The notes beneath the pieces were generated by a model. It made no database searches. It saw only the letters and a list, made by a program, of their open reading frames with translations, and was not told where the DNA came from. A program made the position numbers and the translations under genes. Positions 20,084 through 28,674 of a stretch of DNA of 64,000 bases are shown piece by piece. This DNA comes from an uncultured Saccharospirillaceae bacterium (GTDB lineage: Bacteria > Pseudomonadota > Gammaproteobacteria > Pseudomonadales > Oceanobacteraceae): positions 62,001 to 126,000 of the forward strand of contig CANNFT010000004.1 in assembly GCA_947503895.1 (NCBI GenBank). The letters run 5' to 3'. Each line of letters starts with the position of its first letter. The first letter of the stretch is position 1.

Positions 20084-21433
20084 TCAATCTATACCCAGCT
20101 TCTTTAACCTGTATCGCATGGATCGAAAGCTCATGCCGAGTAACTCGGCCGCTGCCGTTTTATTCCAGCGAGTGGCTTCAAGAGCCTGCTCAATGATTTG
20201 TCTTTCTGCTTCCTCAAGATAATCATCCAGCATTTCACCGGGTGCCAATTGATGCAATGAAGCTTCGTTAGCGCGTGCGGCTTTTGACAGCGGAGCTTTT
20301 AACTGCAGATCGTCGGCATCAATTTGACCGCCATCGCACAGAGTAATCGCTCGCTGCAAAATATTTTCCAGTTCCCGAACATTTCCAGGAAACATATAAG
20401 TTTCTAATCGACGTAATGCTGCTTTCGATACGCTAACGGGATTCACATCTAGGGCTTCGCACAAGCGTTTGTTTATGTGGCTGACAAGCAAGGGTAAATC
20501 TTCAATGCGATCTTTCAGAGGGGGAACCGGCAGATTGATCACATCCAATCGATAGTAGAGGTCTTGTCGAAAATTTTGCTCGGCCACTTCGAGTTCAAGA
20601 TCTTTGTGGCTAGCAGAAAGAATGCGAACGTCTACGGAGGTTTCCGTTTCGCTACCGACGGGTCTTATCGACCCTTCTTGTATGGCTCGCAATAGTTTGA
20701 CCTGCATAGCCAAAGGTAAGTCGGCCACTTCGTCTAGAAATAATGTCCCACCATTAGCGGCTTGAAAAAAGCCTTCTTTGGTCGCACTTGCGCCGGTGAA
20801 GCTGCCTTTTTTATGGCCGAAGAATTCACTTTCCATCAGCTCAGTTGGGATGGCACCGCAGTTGACGGCGACAAATGGGTGTTCGGCCCGCGCGCCCAAT
20901 TGATGAATGGCCCGCGCGACAAGCTCTTTGCCGCTACCGGACTCACCATGAATAAACACGGGAGCATGACTGCGAGAGACTTTGTGAATCTGCTGGTTGA
21001 GGCGCTTCACCGCCTCTGATTGACCGATGATCCCTGGCGCTTGGTTTTCTAGTTGGTTTGGCTCCGGGACCGCATTCAGCGTGAGAGCATGCGTAATAAT
21101 ATTCCTGAGTTTATCGAGCTCTACGGGCTTCGAAAGGAAATCAAACGCACCCGCTTTCATCGCCTCAATGGCAGTGTCAATGCTGCCGTGGGCCGTGATC
21201 ATGACCACGGGCGTGCGCTCATAGTCAGCCTGAATGTGTTTGACCAAATCCATGCCGCTGCCATCGGGTAGGTTCATGTCCGTCAGGCACAGATCTATAG
21301 ATTGGCTCTGTAATTGAGCCTTCGCTTGTGTGATATCCGCCGCTTTAATCGCATGATGTTTCATACGGCTGAGCGTGAGTGATAAAAGTTCAAGAATATC
21401 TGGTTCGTCATCGACGATTAGTACATTAGCCAT
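20084..21433 (-). CDS. pilR: Sigma54-dependent response regulator PilR
   Basis: 449 residues: receiver domain (MANVLIVDDEPDILELLSLTL, phosphoacceptor in LCLTDMNLPDGSG), AAA+ domain with Walker A GESGSGKE and sigma54-contact loop GSFTGA (a common variant of GAFTGA), and a Fis-type helix-turn-helix (NKTAAAELLGMSFRSMRYRLKKLGI). In Pseudomonas PilR drives the major pilin gene pilA. The start at 21433 lies one base after the pilS stop; an open extension upstream overlaps pilS and is rejected. The major pilin gene is not in this window. Confidence 0.95.
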   Translation of the reverse strand: MANVLIVDDEPDILELLSLTLSRMKHHAIKAADITQAKAQLQSQSIDLCLTDMNLPDGSGMDLVKHIQADYERTPVVMITAHGSIDTAIEAMKAGAFDFLSKPVELDKLRNIITHALTLNAVPEPNQLENQAPGIIGQSEAVKRLNQQIHKVSRSHAPVFIHGESGSGKELVARAIHQLGARAEHPFVAVNCGAIPTELMESEFFGHKKGSFTGASATKEGFFQAANGGTLFLDEVADLPLAMQVKLLRAIQEGSIRPVGSETETSVDVRILSASHKDLELEVAEQNFRQDLYYRLDVINLPVPPLKDRIEDLPLLVSHINKRLCEALDVNPVSVSKAALRRLETYMFPGNVRELENILQRAITLCDGGQIDADDLQLKAPLSKAARANEASLHQLAPGEMLDDYLEEAERQIIEQALEATRWNKTAAAELLGMSFRSMRYRLKKLGID

Positions 21434-21434
21434 G

Positions 21435-23006
21435 CTATTCCCTAATATTATTCTTTGAGTTACGGCTGCTGTAAGCAAACAGAATTTGGAAGCAAGCACC
21501 GCAGTCAGGGTCATCATAATAACGTATTTCTGCCTGGTTCGCTTCACACAGCTCTTTGATTATGTATAAGCCCAACCCCGTGCCTTCAGTGGAAGTTGTG
21601 TGAAACGGTTCAAACAGGTAATGCTTTTGGTCGGCCGATATTCCCTGCCCTTGATCGCACACGGACAGGCATGGGCGGTTATCGAGGGTATGTCGAAATA
21701 ATCTCAGGTGGACCTGACAGCCGTGATCATTGGAGCCATAACGAATGGCGTTCTCAAGTAGATTCCAAATTACTTGATGAAGTTGGCTACGATCAAAGGG
21801 GATATCGAGATCTTTACCTTCGATTTCTACGGTTATTGAGTGGTTTTTCTTGAAATCCTCTACAAAAACGTTCAGCCAAGCCAATAGGTCAATGGATTCA
21901 GGGTTAGAGGGCCTGCGTTTACTGATTTGCAGGACATTTTGAATAATGAGCTCTACTCGATTGGCATGATTGATAATAATGTCGTTGAGTTTCCGATCTT
22001 CTGCCTCTAAATAATCACACTCAGCCATCAGTTGGGCTGCATGACCGATTGCGCTCAGAGGGTTGCGAATTTCATGGGCGATACTGGCTGCCATTCTCCC
22101 CAGTGATGCTAACTTGAACTGCTGCGCCTTATGCGCAATGGTGCCGCTGTCCTCCAAATAAATCAGGGTGGTGTCATTATCAATGGGGGCAAATGATGCG
22201 ATCACACTCACTTCCGGTTCACCAATAAAAAGTGGGCGATCACTTTGCTTTTTGTAGTCACGCCACTCTTGTAGACGCTCGTACAGTGTCGTAGGAATGC
22301 GTTCGCCCACGAACAATTCACCGACTCGTTCCTTTGCTGCCCGGTTGATACTGACAATTTCCCCAGACGTTTTCACAACACAAATGCCGGTTTGCATACG
22401 TTCAATGATGAGGTCATTGAGTCTAGCGGCCTTACTCAACTCTTGTTGTTGGCTGGCCACATCTTTATGGGCCAGTTTTAACCGTCGACGGAAGGCGTGT
22501 AGCAGCAGTGCTTCGCAGAAGAACAATGTACCCTGCAAACCACTTTCAAATACTAGGTTGCCCGGTACATCGCCCTTATTGAGAAAGGCATTTGTGAGCA
22601 CCACGATGGTTGCCATGGCTGCAATGAGGTAACCCTGTTTACTAGAAAGCACAATATTGGCGATGCCTACGGTAACAAACAGAACCTGAGATAGCTCTTT
22701 CTGGTAAGGCGCGACGACCAGTAGCAAAGAGCCGAGGATGAGGACTTCACCAAAAAAGGCAGGTGTTAGCTTATCTATTTGCCTTTGGTTATTCGATTGC
22801 GAGTAGGCGCGGCTGGAAAGCAGATTGTTCGCGAGTGCTAACCCCAGATAGGCCAGTAATAAAATGGGCATCCATGACGGGTATATAGGCTTCCACCAGT
22901 TTATATCTTGATCGAACCAGTACAAGAATAAAAAAAGTAGGCTAATGCACAGGGTGTAAATACTGTACAGTCTGAAAATTGAGCGAATTTCGACGGCTGA
23001 ATACAT
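21435..23006 (-). CDS. pilS: Sensor histidine kinase PilS
   Basis: 523 residues. Six hydrophobic segments in the first 190 residues, a PAS-like region (RMQTGICVVKTSGEIVSINRAAKERVG), phosphoacceptor His in MAASIAHEIRNPLSAIGHAAQL, and ATP-binding blocks WNLLENAIRYG and GTGLGLYIIKELCEAN. Partner of PilR directly downstream. In Pseudomonas PilS senses pilin levels through its membrane domain. Divergent from nadE with 73 bases between. Confidence 0.95.
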   Translation of the reverse strand: MYSAVEIRSIFRLYSIYTLCISLLFLFLYWFDQDINWWKPIYPSWMPILLLAYLGLALANNLLSSRAYSQSNNQRQIDKLTPAFFGEVLILGSLLLVVAPYQKELSQVLFVTVGIANIVLSSKQGYLIAAMATIVVLTNAFLNKGDVPGNLVFESGLQGTLFFCEALLLHAFRRRLKLAHKDVASQQQELSKAARLNDLIIERMQTGICVVKTSGEIVSINRAAKERVGELFVGERIPTTLYERLQEWRDYKKQSDRPLFIGEPEVSVIASFAPIDNDTTLIYLEDSGTIAHKAQQFKLASLGRMAASIAHEIRNPLSAIGHAAQLMAECDYLEAEDRKLNDIIINHANRVELIIQNVLQISKRRPSNPESIDLLAWLNVFVEDFKKNHSITVEIEGKDLDIPFDRSQLHQVIWNLLENAIRYGSNDHGCQVHLRLFRHTLDNRPCLSVCDQGQGISADQKHYLFEPFHTTSTEGTGLGLYIIKELCEANQAEIRYYDDPDCGACFQILFAYSSRNSKNNIRE

Positions 23007-23079
23007 GGTTTTGATTGCGACTCCTCATCAATTTGCAGAGAATATGCAGCTTTCGTGGTTCGAATCAAGGTAGTTTGTC

Positions 23080-24723
23080 GTGTCGGAGCAAAACCTGAAG
23101 GTTTGCATGGCCCAGCTTAATGTGCTGGTAGGTGATATTGCGGGTAATACAGAGCGAGTATTAGACACTGCTGAACAAGCGGTAAAAGATCAAGCTGACG
23201 TTGTTGTTTACCCTGAGTTAACACTCACGGGTTACCCGCCAGAAGACTTATTGCTTCGTCCCAGTTTGGACAAGCGTATTCATGCTGCCATCGCGCAGAT
23301 TAAGCAAGCAGCGTTACCCATTTACATTGTGATCGGGTACCCCAAACGAATCGACGGCGCTTTATATAATATGGCTGGCGTTTTTTACAGCGGTCAATGT
23401 GTTGCTGAGTACGCGAAACATCATTTGCCAAACTTCCAAGTCTTTGATGAAAAACGCTACTTCGCAGAAGGGCAAACGCAAACCGTCTTTGAAATCAAAG
23501 GTATTCCAGTCGCGTTGAGCATATGTGAAGACATTTGGCATCCTGGACCGATGGCAAAAGCCAAGGAGTCTGGCGCTCGGTTAATGCTGAACTTGAACGC
23601 TTCGCCTTTCCACATTGATAAGGTTTTGTTGCGTAGAGACCTGCTGAGGGCTCGTGCTTTGGAAGGGGATATGCCCATCGTCTATGTCAATTTGGTAGGC
23701 GGGCAAGATGAATTGGTCTTCGATGGCGGCTCAATGGTCATCGATCAAACGGGTAGCCTAAAAGCGGCCAGCCCAACCTATGAAGAATCCGAAGACATTG
23801 TCGAACTGCATTTCACAGGCCAGCAGAAAACAGTGCAATGCCAATCTGTGGTCGGGGAGGTGACTCCGGACAGACCTCGCCTCGAAGAAATTTATCAAGC
23901 CTTGGTGCTGGGTGTTCAAGACTACGTCAACAAAAACGGTTTCAAAGGTGTATTGCTGGGTTTGTCCGGCGGTATTGATTCCGCCTTAACGCTCGCCATT
24001 GCGGCCGATGCACTCGGTGGAGATCGTGTCGAAGCCGTCATGATGCCGTTTAAATACACATCCAATATGAGCTTGGTCGATGCTGAAGAGCAAGCGAATC
24101 GTATGGGGGTACGCTATAAAGTTCTACCGATTGAACCCATGTACGATGCTTTTATGGCGACATTAAGCGATGAATTTGATGGCACAACCGTGGACACCAC
24201 GGAAGAAAACCTACAAAGCCGTTGCAGAGGTGTCATGTTAATGGCGATGTCGAATAAAAAAGGCAGCATGGTGCTCACCACGGGTAATAAAAGTGAGATG
24301 GGGGTGGGTTATGCGACGCTTTACGGCGATATGGCTGGCGGGTATGGAGCGTTGAAGGATGTTTATAAAACCTTGGTGTTCGAGTTATCTAAATATCGAA
24401 ATACAATCGAAGAAGTGATTCCCACTCGGGTGATTACACGCCCGCCTTCAGCAGAGCTGGCACCTGATCAGGTAGACGAAGACTCACTGCCACCGTATGA
24501 AGTACTGGATGAAATCTTGCGCTTGTACATCGAAGGCGATAACAGTGCAGCAGATATCATTGCTCAGGGGTTTGAGGCAGATGACGTGAACCGTGTTGTG
24601 CGTTTAGTCGATGTTAATGAATATAAGCGCCGTCAAGCCCCTGTGGGTGTACGTTTGACGCAGCGAGGATTTGGGCGAGATCGTCGATATCCGATCACGA
24701 ACGGTTGGAAACTCGGTATTTAG
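23080..24723 (+). CDS. nadE: Glutamine-dependent NAD+ synthetase
   Basis: Final step of NAD synthesis: deamido-NAD plus glutamine and ATP. 547 residues. The N-terminal nitrilase-type glutaminase has Glu46 (YPELTLTGYPPEDLL), a Lys in KHHLPNF and Cys in SICEDIWH. The C-terminal synthetase has the SGGIDS P-loop (LGLSGGIDSALTLAIA) and TTGNKSEMGVGY. GTG start (SEQNLKVCMAQLN) with AAGG about 11 bases upstream. The two-domain form carries its own ammonia source. Confidence 0.97.
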   Translation: MSEQNLKVCMAQLNVLVGDIAGNTERVLDTAEQAVKDQADVVVYPELTLTGYPPEDLLLRPSLDKRIHAAIAQIKQAALPIYIVIGYPKRIDGALYNMAGVFYSGQCVAEYAKHHLPNFQVFDEKRYFAEGQTQTVFEIKGIPVALSICEDIWHPGPMAKAKESGARLMLNLNASPFHIDKVLLRRDLLRARALEGDMPIVYVNLVGGQDELVFDGGSMVIDQTGSLKAASPTYEESEDIVELHFTGQQKTVQCQSVVGEVTPDRPRLEEIYQALVLGVQDYVNKNGFKGVLLGLSGGIDSALTLAIAADALGGDRVEAVMMPFKYTSNMSLVDAEEQANRMGVRYKVLPIEPMYDAFMATLSDEFDGTTVDTTEENLQSRCRGVMLMAMSNKKGSMVLTTGNKSEMGVGYATLYGDMAGGYGALKDVYKTLVFELSKYRNTIEEVIPTRVITRPPSAELAPDQVDEDSLPPYEVLDEILRLYIEGDNSAADIIAQGFEADDVNRVVRLVDVNEYKRRQAPVGVRLTQRGFGRDRRYPITNGWKLGI

Positions 24724-24770
24724 CTGACATGTTCAGTGACGCGATATTCGCTTGACCCCTGTTATAGCAA

Positions 24771-24805
24771 GCACAAAAAAACCGGCCTAGCCGGTTTTTT
24801 TGTGC
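24771..24805. terminator. Bidirectional terminator between nadE and bamD
   Basis: Perfect 16-bp inverted repeat around a CTA loop: core ACCGGC (24781-24786) and GCCGGT (24790-24795), extended by seven A on one side and seven T on the other. Serves both convergent genes. Confidence 0.9.
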
Positions 24806-24836
24806 TGAGGACCCCGCGAATATTCAATCGCTAGGG

Positions 24837-25661
24837 TTAACCCAGTAGCCCAAATGTGATCACGTTTAGTAAAGTCTTATGATCCTTTTCAGCCCAGCCA
24901 CTGTGGACAAACTTGCCTTTCTTATCCAATTGGGGGTGTTTAGGAAAGTTGAGCTTTAATACAGCTAGGCTTTTTTTCGCTAAATCCTTCATGCCTAGTA
25001 ATTGGTAGGCTTCTGTCATGATCGCTAATCCATCCGCCACACTGTCTGTACCTTGATAATTTTCTACAATGAACTTACCTCTATTGGCGGCCGCTAAATA
25101 TGCATGACGCTTCAAATAATAGTGGGCAACATGGACTTCATGTAGCGCTAAGCGATTACGAAGGTAAACCATACGCTGGCGGGCATCGCTGACATAAGGG
25201 CTGTCAGGGTATTTACGAAGTAATTCACTGAATTCAGCGAATGAATCTCGTGCTGGCTGAGAGTCGCGCATGGCTTGCTCATCGGCAATGTAGCGCTCCA
25301 CTAAGCTCAGACCCAAGTGATAGGTCGTGAGGCCCTTCATGTAATACGCATAGTCAACATTTTGATGCTCAGGATGTAGGCGAATGAATCGTTCAGCCGC
25401 TGCTTTTGCGCCTTCTAGCTCTTGTGCTTGAAATTGTGCATAGATCATTTCAAGTTGAGCTTGCTCACTGTAAACACCAAATGGGTAGCGTGCTTCAAGC
25501 TTCTGTAAACTCTCTACTGCGAGAAAGTAATTTTCGTCTTCAATGGCTTCTACGGCCTTTTCGTAGTATTCCTTCTCCGTTAACTCGGCGTCGGGGCGGC
25601 TGCCATCACTGGAACAGGCGGTCAGCCAAGCGGCTGTGATCAGTATCAAAAGAATTCGCAT
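24837..25661 (-). CDS. bamD: Outer-membrane assembly lipoprotein BamD
   Basis: 274 residues. Signal peptide with lipobox LTAC (MRILLILITAAWLTACSS) makes it a lipoprotein; TPR-type repeats follow (YYEKAVEAIEDENYFLAVESLQKLEARYPFG, AAAERFIRLHPEHQNVDYAYYMKGL). BamD is the essential partner of BamA in folding outer-membrane proteins. The ATG at 25661 is chosen because it opens the signal peptide; an upstream extension overlaps the promoter region. Divergent from rluD, as is common. Confidence 0.95.
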   Translation of the reverse strand: MRILLILITAAWLTACSSDGSRPDAELTEKEYYEKAVEAIEDENYFLAVESLQKLEARYPFGVYSEQAQLEMIYAQFQAQELEGAKAAAERFIRLHPEHQNVDYAYYMKGLTTYHLGLSLVERYIADEQAMRDSQPARDSFAEFSELLRKYPDSPYVSDARQRMVYLRNRLALHEVHVAHYYLKRHAYLAAANRGKFIVENYQGTDSVADGLAIMTEAYQLLGMKDLAKKSLAVLKLNFPKHPQLDKKGKFVHSGWAEKDHKTLLNVITFGLLG

Positions 25662-25741
25662 AGAGGTATCTGTTATAATGCCGTTTTTGTGTAAGTGCGT
25701 GAAAGCTTGCAATTTAACCACAAGGGCCTGTTGTCACCAAG

Positions 25742-26713
25742 ATGTCTGAGCAAATTCAACAATCCGTCGTCGTACCACCTGAGCTTGGTAACAAGCGTTT
25801 CGATCAAGTAGCAGCAGAATTGTTCCCTGATTTTTCGAGAGCCCGTTTGCAATCTTGGATCAAGGATGGCCAGCTAACCTCCGATGGCCAAGTTCTCAAG
25901 CCCAAGGAAAAACTCATTGGTGGCGAGCAACTGGTGCTCGATGTGAGGCTCGCCGCAGAGGGGGACTGGGTGCCCGAAGCCATGGAGTTGCCTATTATCT
26001 TCGAGGATGAGCACATTATTGTGTTAAATAAGCCCGCAGATCTAGTGGTGCACCCTGGAGCAGGCAACCCGGATGGCACGCTGCTAAATGGCTTATTGCA
26101 TCATTGCCCAGCGCTTGAGAACGTACCCCGTGCAGGTATTGTTCACCGACTAGACAAAGACACGACCGGATTAATGGTGGTCGCCAAGACCTTGCAAGCG
26201 CAAAATCATTTGGTTGATCAGCTTCAAAGCCGAGAAATGGGTCGAGAATACGAAGCGGTGGTGCTGGGCACGATGACTGGAGGCGGAAAGGTGGAGGAGC
26301 CGATTGGTCGGCATCAAAAAGATCGCCTGAAAATGGCGGTACACCCGACAGGCAAAGAAGCCATCACTCATTACCGTGTCATGGAACGATTCCCAGCGCA
26401 CACCCATTTACGGTTAAAGTTGGAAACCGGCAGGACACACCAAATTCGAGTGCATATGTCTCACTTGCAGCACCCAATTGTGGGAGATCCATTGTACGGG
26501 GGCCGTGTTCGGCTGCCGAAAGGTGTCAGTGCTGAACTGCGCGATATTCTGAGAGCTTATCCACGACAAGCACTCCATGCCAAGCATCTTGAGCTTTATC
26601 ATCCAGCCACAGACGAATTGATGGACTGGGAAGTGGAACTGCCGGATGACATGATTGAGCTGTTAGAAGAATTAAGGTTTGATGCTGAACAATCTGAAAA
26701 TACCGAATACTAG
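25742..26713 (+). CDS. rluD: 23S rRNA pseudouridine synthase RluD
   Basis: 323 residues. N-terminal S4 RNA-binding domain (GNKRFDQVAAELFPDFSRARLQSWIKDG) and RsuA/RluD catalytic domain with HRLDKDTTGLMVV, whose Asp is the nucleophile, and GRTHQIRVHM. In the family it makes the pseudouridines of helix 69 (1911, 1915, 1917). A TATAAT-like element lies at 25674-25679 in the divergent region. pgeF starts one base after the stop. Confidence 0.95.
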   Translation: MSEQIQQSVVVPPELGNKRFDQVAAELFPDFSRARLQSWIKDGQLTSDGQVLKPKEKLIGGEQLVLDVRLAAEGDWVPEAMELPIIFEDEHIIVLNKPADLVVHPGAGNPDGTLLNGLLHHCPALENVPRAGIVHRLDKDTTGLMVVAKTLQAQNHLVDQLQSREMGREYEAVVLGTMTGGGKVEEPIGRHQKDRLKMAVHPTGKEAITHYRVMERFPAHTHLRLKLETGRTHQIRVHMSHLQHPIVGDPLYGGRVRLPKGVSAELRDILRAYPRQALHAKHLELYHPATDELMDWEVELPDDMIELLEELRFDAEQSENTEY

Positions 26714-26714
26714 T

Positions 26715-27488
26715 ATGCAGTTTATCGAACCCAATTGGCCGGCTCCCTCAGTGGTGAAAGCGATTTCGACCACCAGAGAGGGTGGGTTCAGTTCGGCGCC
26801 TTATCAAAGCCTAAATTTAGGTGATCACGTTGGTGATGACATTGAAAACGTGCAACGCAATCGACTAGCGTTGCAGACTCAATGCATGATCGGCGTGGAG
26901 CCACCGGTTTGGTTACGTCAAGTTCACGGTACTCAGGTTCACCATGTCGATGCCATCATCGCGGCAGGCGATAAGATGTCTACGAGTGTAGAGGGCGATG
27001 CGCTTTATACGACCGCATTGAATCGCCCGTGCAGCATCATGACTGCGGATTGTTTGCCAGTGTTGTTTTGCAATCAGCAAGGTACGCAAGTTGCGGCGGC
27101 CCACGCAGGCTGGCGTGGTTTATTGGATGGTATTTTGGAAGCGACGGTGGCGACTTTTGAGGTTGGTGACATTGAATCGTTACTGGTGTGGTTAGGCCCC
27201 GCGATTGGCCCCACGGCGTTTGAAGTGGGCGAAGAAGTCAGGCAGCAATTTTGCCAACACAGCAGCAGCGCTGAATCTGCTTTCTCTGCTTCAAGAAATG
27301 CGGGGAAATGGCTGGCGGATATCAATCAGCTGGCAAAGCTTCGGTTATGCGCCTCAGGCATATCGGAACAGAACATTTACGGTGGGCAATATTGCACTTA
27401 CTCAGCGCCGGAAACGTTCTTTTCCTATCGGCGAGAGGGTACGACTGGTCGAATGGCTTCGGTGATCTGGTTAAGTGAATCCACTTAG
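26715..27488 (+). CDS. pgeF: Peptidoglycan editing factor PgeF (YfiH/laccase-domain family)
   Basis: 257 residues. QVHGTQVHHVD, TADCLPVLFCN and AAHAGWRGLLDG supply the His-Cys-His metal site of this family. E. coli YfiH removes L-Ser wrongly inserted in place of L-Ala in peptidoglycan precursors; older records call the family polyphenol oxidase. The ATG at 26715, directly after the rluD stop, matches family N-termini (MQFIEPNWPAP...TTREGGFS); an upstream ATG inside rluD is rejected. rluD-pgeF is a conserved pair. Confidence 0.93.
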   Translation: MQFIEPNWPAPSVVKAISTTREGGFSSAPYQSLNLGDHVGDDIENVQRNRLALQTQCMIGVEPPVWLRQVHGTQVHHVDAIIAAGDKMSTSVEGDALYTTALNRPCSIMTADCLPVLFCNQQGTQVAAAHAGWRGLLDGILEATVATFEVGDIESLLVWLGPAIGPTAFEVGEEVRQQFCQHSSSAESAFSASRNAGKWLADINQLAKLRLCASGISEQNIYGGQYCTYSAPETFFSYRREGTTGRMASVIWLSEST

Positions 27489-27536
27489 AGGCCACTCACT
27501 CCAATCTTGAACCTATCCGATAGCAGGGTATTTCCT

Positions 27537-27594
27537 GCGTTTCATCATAAAAAAAGCGACCATAGTCTTGGTCGCTTTTTTTATGATGAAACGC
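27537..27594. terminator. Long bidirectional terminator after pgeF
   Basis: Perfect 26-bp inverted repeat (27537-27562 with 27569-27594) around a TAGTCT loop. Core AGCGACCA/TGGTCGCT is flanked by seven A and seven T. It serves both pgeF and the convergent DUF4124 gene. The stem is unusually long and has no mismatch. Confidence 0.9.
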
Positions 27595-27607
27595 GAATGG
27601 GTGAGAG

Positions 27608-28084
27608 TTAGTCGCAGTATTCTTTCATCTGGTCTTTTGCTTGCTGGACAAGGCCTTCACGCTCTTTTTCGTCATACCAGTGACGCTCACCATTTTCTAA
27701 AGTCTTGTAGATACGACCACTGCTTTGCAGCTCACGTAGCTGGTCTTTAGCGAGTACGCAATTATCTGCTCGAATCTTCTTGTTCTTTTCAGCTACGATC
27801 TGTTCTTCAGACTTCTTCTCTCGGCCGTCGATATTTTGTTTCAGCCCCTCACGTAATTTATTCAGGTTTTCAGCAGCGGCCTCAGGGTTGTTTGCCTTAG
27901 GCGCTTTTACATTGACGGCCTCGGCTTTTTTGGCTGCATCTGAAGGTGGGAACTGTGAGTAATGGATCTGGCCATTGTCATCCGTCCACTGAAATACCTT
28001 GGCGGCTGAGGCAATCTGTGTGAAAGACAGTGCCAATGCCACGGTGACAAGCTGGGCGATGATCGGGAACGTTTTCATTTTCAT
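27608..28084 (-). CDS. Secreted DUF4124-domain protein
   Basis: 158 residues (156 if the second ATG, at 28078, is used). Signal peptide ending ASA, then the DUF4124 block KVFQWTDDNGQIHYSQFPP, followed by a charged, probably helical region (NLNKLREGLKQNIDGREKKSEEQI) and two Cys (DNCVL, EYCD) that could form a disulfide. The domain is common in gammaproteobacterial periplasmic proteins; function unknown. A paralogue at 31039 lies on the other side of ilvIH. Confidence 0.85.
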   Translation of the reverse strand: MKMKTFPIIAQLVTVALALSFTQIASAAKVFQWTDDNGQIHYSQFPPSDAAKKAEAVNVKAPKANNPEAAAENLNKLREGLKQNIDGREKKSEEQIVAEKNKKIRADNCVLAKDQLRELQSSGRIYKTLENGERHWYDEKEREGLVQQAKDQMKEYCD

Positions 28085-28199
28085 GACATTTAGATTCGTT
28101 AAACTGGGTTTCTGATAGCGTAACTTTAACTAAAACTGTGTAAAAGCAAAGCAATACCCTCTGAGGCTGCGAATTGTCAAGCAAATTCAGGGGTTTCTA

Positions 28200-28227
28200 T
28201 TGACATGGCAGGTGCGGATGTCAAAAT
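28200..28227 (+). promoter_or_regulatory. Candidate sigma70 promoter of ilvIH leader
   Basis: TTGACA (28200-28205) with 16 bp to CAAAAT (28222-28227; four of six to TATAAT). Transcription would start near 28235, just before the first leader RNA element, giving a 5' leader of about 440 bases. Confidence 0.45.
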
Positions 28228-28245
28228 TACCGCCCCCAGTTTTTT

Positions 28246-28345
28246 GCCCTAGCGGTTGAATCGCTAGTACCGAACACCCTCGGTGGGTATTTGGGGTCTT
28301 CTGGCAGCAATGATCTTGCTCCAGCCTAAATGATTTTGGCGCGAT
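28246..28345 (+). ncRNA. Candidate leader RNA element upstream of ilvI, copy 1
   Basis: Three hairpins in order: CTAGCG/CGCTAG (28249-28254 with 28262-28267); CACC-CTC-GGTG (28275-28285); and a bulged stem CTGG-C-A-GCAA with loop TGATC closed by TTGC-T-CCAG (28301-28324). A CCTAAATGAT and GGCGCGA tail follows. Copy 2 repeats this order 141-144 bases downstream with compensating changes. It lies in the ilvIH 5' leader; no coding frame or T-tract is associated. I do not recognise it as a known riboswitch. Confidence 0.55.
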
Positions 28346-28390
28346 ATTGACACTGCACACGCGGCTGTCACAATCAGTGTCCTGTGTAGA

Positions 28391-28500
28391 TTGCCCTAAT
28401 AAAGCTAGGGTGGCCGAACATCATCGGTGTGCATAGAGATACTGGAGGCGATGACCTCGCTCCAACCTAATTTGATATCTGGCGCGAAAAGCGCGGCAGA
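28391..28500 (+). ncRNA. Candidate leader RNA element upstream of ilvI, copy 2
   Basis: Same plan as copy 1: CCCTA/TAGGG (28394-28398 with 28406-28410); ACATC-ATC-GGTGT (28418-28430); bulged stem TGG-A-G-GCGA, loop TGACC, TCGC-T-CCA (28443-28464); CCTAATTTGAT and GGCGCGA. Here the tail closes as GCGC-GAAAA-GCGC within TCTG/CAGA (28478-28500). GCAA/TTGC of copy 1 becomes GCGA/TCGC, an A-U to G-C covariation, while loop TGAYC and GGCGCGA are kept. Confidence 0.55.
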
Positions 28501-28674
28501 TTCTCGGTGAACGACTACAAGTTAATCATCCGTCTTGTTGACTGACAATGTGTCAGTACGGTGCAGTACACCAAGACAATCCCAATTTTGATCATCAGGT
28601 GATGATCTGAGGCGTACTGCTATAAATTTCCGGCTCACATCGGGTGAGCATGTGAATAAAGAGGATATAGTACG
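28501..28674 (+). promoter_or_regulatory. Distal ilvIH leader with three hairpins before the ribosome-binding site
   Basis: ACTGACA-ATG-TGTCAGT (28541-28557), GATCATCA-GG-TGATGATC (28590-28607) and GCTCAC-ATCGG-GTGAGC (28633-28649) are perfect stems. The last ends 25 bases before the GTG of ilvI. The ribosome-binding site AAAGAGGA (28658-28665) is unpaired in this reading. No T-tract terminator and no leader peptide rich in Ile, Leu or Val codons is present, so classical attenuation is not supported. Confidence 0.45.

Noticed and set aside
19977..20222. 81-codon plus-strand frame overlapping the pilR end
   Set aside because: TTG start, half of it antisense to the pilR helix-turn-helix; best explained as a shadow.
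20780..20830. GSFTGA instead of GAFTGA in PilR as a loss of sigma54 contact
   Set aside because: GSFTGA is a common functional variant in this regulator family.
28548..28610. Short ATG frame (about 20 codons) in the ilvIH leader as an attenuator peptide
   Set aside because: It lacks runs of Ile, Val or Leu codons, has no clear ribosome-binding site, and no terminator hairpin with a T-tract follows.
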